Shown: piece after piece, positions 20,444 through 21,773 of the stretch
Position numbering within the stretch: the stretch's first letter is position 1
Layout: every line of letters begins with the position of its first letter
Assembly: GCA_020630455.1 (NCBI GenBank)
Contig: JAHDBK010000006.1
Span: 1-21,773 of the forward strand
Direction of reading: 5' to 3'
From: Saprospiraceae bacterium
GTDB taxonomy: Bacteria; Bacteroidota; Bacteroidia; Chitinophagales; Saprospiraceae
DNA length: 21,773 bases
Made by a program: the position numbers and the translations under genes
Notes under the pieces: generated by a model
Seen by the model: the letters and a program-made list of their open reading frames with translations, nothing else
Told to the model about the DNA's origin: nothing
The model's database searches: none

Positions 20444-21652
20444 TTACAAGTCAAGGAGTTTTCTACCTGCTTTGTCTAAAGTAACATTATCAAACTCCTT
20501 TAAATAGGTCATTGTGATTTTGACATCTGAATGCCCTAAAAGTTCTGATATGACCTCTATGCTAGTTCCTTTTTGCTTTAAAATGGTTGCTGCTGAATGT
20601 CTAGCTACATAAGACGACAAATTTTTCTCAATGCCTACTATTTCTGCAATAGCTTTCAGTTTCTTATTGACCCTTTTTAAAACCTTAGTTTTTCTATTAG
20701 CTAATTGCTTGGGTGTCAAATCATCTCTCAACAAAATAGGGAACACATATTGAGTGGGTCTATGTTGGTTCTTATAATAGTCAAGAATTTCTTGCATTTT
20801 TTCATTGACTTCAATATTAAATCTACCCTTAGTTTTAGACCTTACATACTGTATTCTTCCATTTTGAACATCAGACCATTTTAATTTCATCATATCTACG
20901 AAGTTCATACCCAAAGCATAGAATGAAAACAAAAAATAATCATAAGCTTCTCTAAGACTAGGGTATCTTGACACATCAAAATCTCTAAACTTTTTAAACT
21001 CATCAATGCTCAAAGCTCTCTTTAGCATTTTACCCTTTAGCTTGGATATTTTGTAGTGCTTAAATGGATAATATTCTTGACCAACAATACCTCTTGAGAT
21101 AGCTTTGTTGTATAAGCCTCTTATATGTCTCATTCTAAAAGCTATTCCACCATCCTCATACCCCCAAGACCTTAATTCAACCTCAAATTTCTCCAAAAAT
21201 TCGGGAGTAACATCTTTAAATTTGATGTTCTTACCTGAGTATTTTAATAAGGTTACTTTGGTATCATTGTCTGCTTTAGCACTTCCTATCCTACCAGCTT
21301 TTTCTTGTTCTGCAATGACTTCATTAAAAAAGTCTATAACATTAGCATTTTTGGATTTATTTCCTCGAAATTTTTCCTCAAACTGATTCAAAGTAAAATC
21401 AATTTCATCTACCCTAAAATCATCAATAACTTTAAGTGCTTTTTCTTTGAGTTTAAGAAGCACTCTGTTTCTGTTATTATAGTTAGGATGACCTCTCTTA
21501 AATTGACTTTTTTGTTCATCCCAATCTTTAGCTAAACAGGTCATTCCTAATGTTATTATTTTTGATTTTCTGTCTTTTACAATTCTCATTATGACAGAAT
21601 GTGTATTGTCCTTGTTCGCTTTATTTTTGAGTAAAATTTTAATTGTTGCCAT
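20444..21652 (-). CDS. Tyrosine recombinase (integrase) of the Bacteroidetes mobile-element type
   Basis: The 402-aa protein has the three-part layout of this group: an arm-binding beta domain (about 1-95), a SAM-like core-binding domain (about 100-200) and a catalytic domain (about 210-400). Visible catalytic residues are Lys in the RSKTKGRF hairpin (273 or 275), Arg351-His352 in VARHSAA, His374 in LLGHSD and the nucleophile Tyr383 in MTYLKEF. The first catalytic Arg is not in its usual place: the segment reads FYALGMNFVDM, with Leu247 before GM. Some Bacteroidetes integrases such as IntDOT also lack this Arg, so the enzyme is likely active. It would integrate and excise the element at a tRNA gene; the tRNA-Asn fragment at 427-472 is the obvious candidate. 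It has its own terminator and an inverted repeat just upstream. Confidence 0.93.
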   Translation of the reverse strand: MATIKILLKNKANKDNTHSVIMRIVKDRKSKIITLGMTCLAKDWDEQKSQFKRGHPNYNNRNRVLLKLKEKALKVIDDFRVDEIDFTLNQFEEKFRGNKSKNANVIDFFNEVIAEQEKAGRIGSAKADNDTKVTLLKYSGKNIKFKDVTPEFLEKFEVELRSWGYEDGGIAFRMRHIRGLYNKAISRGIVGQEYYPFKHYKISKLKGKMLKRALSIDEFKKFRDFDVSRYPSLREAYDYFLFSFYALGMNFVDMMKLKWSDVQNGRIQYVRSKTKGRFNIEVNEKMQEILDYYKNQHRPTQYVFPILLRDDLTPKQLANRKTKVLKRVNKKLKAIAEIVGIEKNLSSYVARHSAATILKQKGTSIEVISELLGHSDVKITMTYLKEFDNVTLDKAGRKLLDL

Positions 21653-21668
21653 TATGGAATATTTGAAA

Positions 21669-21709
21669 AGTGACAGATTACATACTCTTTATATGTGCAA
21701 TCTGTCACT
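21669..21709. promoter_or_regulatory. Inverted repeat upstream of the integrase gene
   Basis: AGTGACAGATT (21669-21679) and AATCTGTCACT (21699-21709) are exact inverses, and inner ACATA/TATGT bases extend the pairing after a 2-base bulge. The left arm is 16 bases upstream of the integrase start. It may be the operator of the integrase promoter, an arm-type recombinase site near the element end, or the terminator of a gene beyond the window; no T-run supports the last. Bases 21710-21773 contain no gene or tRNA that I can see. Confidence 0.55.
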
Positions 21710-21773
21710 ACTGATTAGTTAATTAATAGATTGAATTTTTCATTAAGAGCCTGTCTTAAATATGATTTGGTTT

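Noticed and set aside
21711..21717. CTGATTA near the right edge as the second attachment-site core
   Set aside because: Only seven bases match the tRNA anticodon-arm sequence at 459-465, which is expected by chance, and no tRNA structure follows.

Overview
The window is AT-rich (by eye roughly one third G+C) and looks like a mobile or genomic island from a Bacteroidota bacterium, probably Cytophagia or Flavobacteriia; I cannot name the species. The pointers are a Bacteroidetes-type tyrosine integrase, a DUF3871-like protein, a RadC-like JAB protein, A-rich leaders without clear Shine-Dalgarno sites, and a tRNA-associated GIY-YIG cassette carrying the palindrome TCCCGAAAGCTTTCGGGA.

Left edge (1-472, minus strand). 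The 3' part of a tRNA-Asn(GUU) gene (427-472) is followed by its terminator, a 94-aa GIY-YIG nuclease gene, and then a second copy of the tRNA 3' end plus terminator. A 55-bp sequence is repeated exactly at 1-55 and 383-437. In the left copy a palindrome replaces part of the T-arm. The tRNA lacks its 5' half, so 427-472 is best read as one attachment-site half of an integrated element, with the interior to the right.

Accessory region (585-3621). A minus-strand cluster of three unrecognised genes (one secreted, one probably starting at TTG) faces a small XRE regulator, with an inverted-repeat operator between them. A RadC-like JAB gene and a structured gene-free stretch follow. A small conserved-type mobile-element gene lies at 3622-4008.

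Cargo (4354-17309, all plus strand). Six genes run in one direction. The first is a 1518-aa RecQ-like helicase with an N-terminal PD-(D/E)XK/Vsr-like nuclease; the second is a 181-aa coiled-coil protein with a C-terminal membrane anchor; the third is a 399-aa protein with a DUF3883 nuclease-like domain. Then come a type III modification methyltransferase, a type III restriction helicase-nuclease, and a 728-aa protein that looks like a fusion of the two halves of a GapS4a/GapS4b-like system. This is a dense anti-phage cargo. The first three genes, tightly packed, are my best candidate for a poorly described or undescribed system. A perfect 11-bp inverted repeat ends exactly at the start codon of the first gene.

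Right part (17396-21652, minus strand). In transcription order: tyrosine integrase, terminator, a four-segment membrane protein with a coiled coil, a Sak4-like AAA/RecA-fold ATPase, and a DUF3871 protein whose start overlaps the ATPase gene. No relaxase or conjugation genes are visible. The element probably continues past the right end, where an intact tRNA-Asn gene would be expected. All domain assignments rest on motif recognition by eye; no database search was possible.
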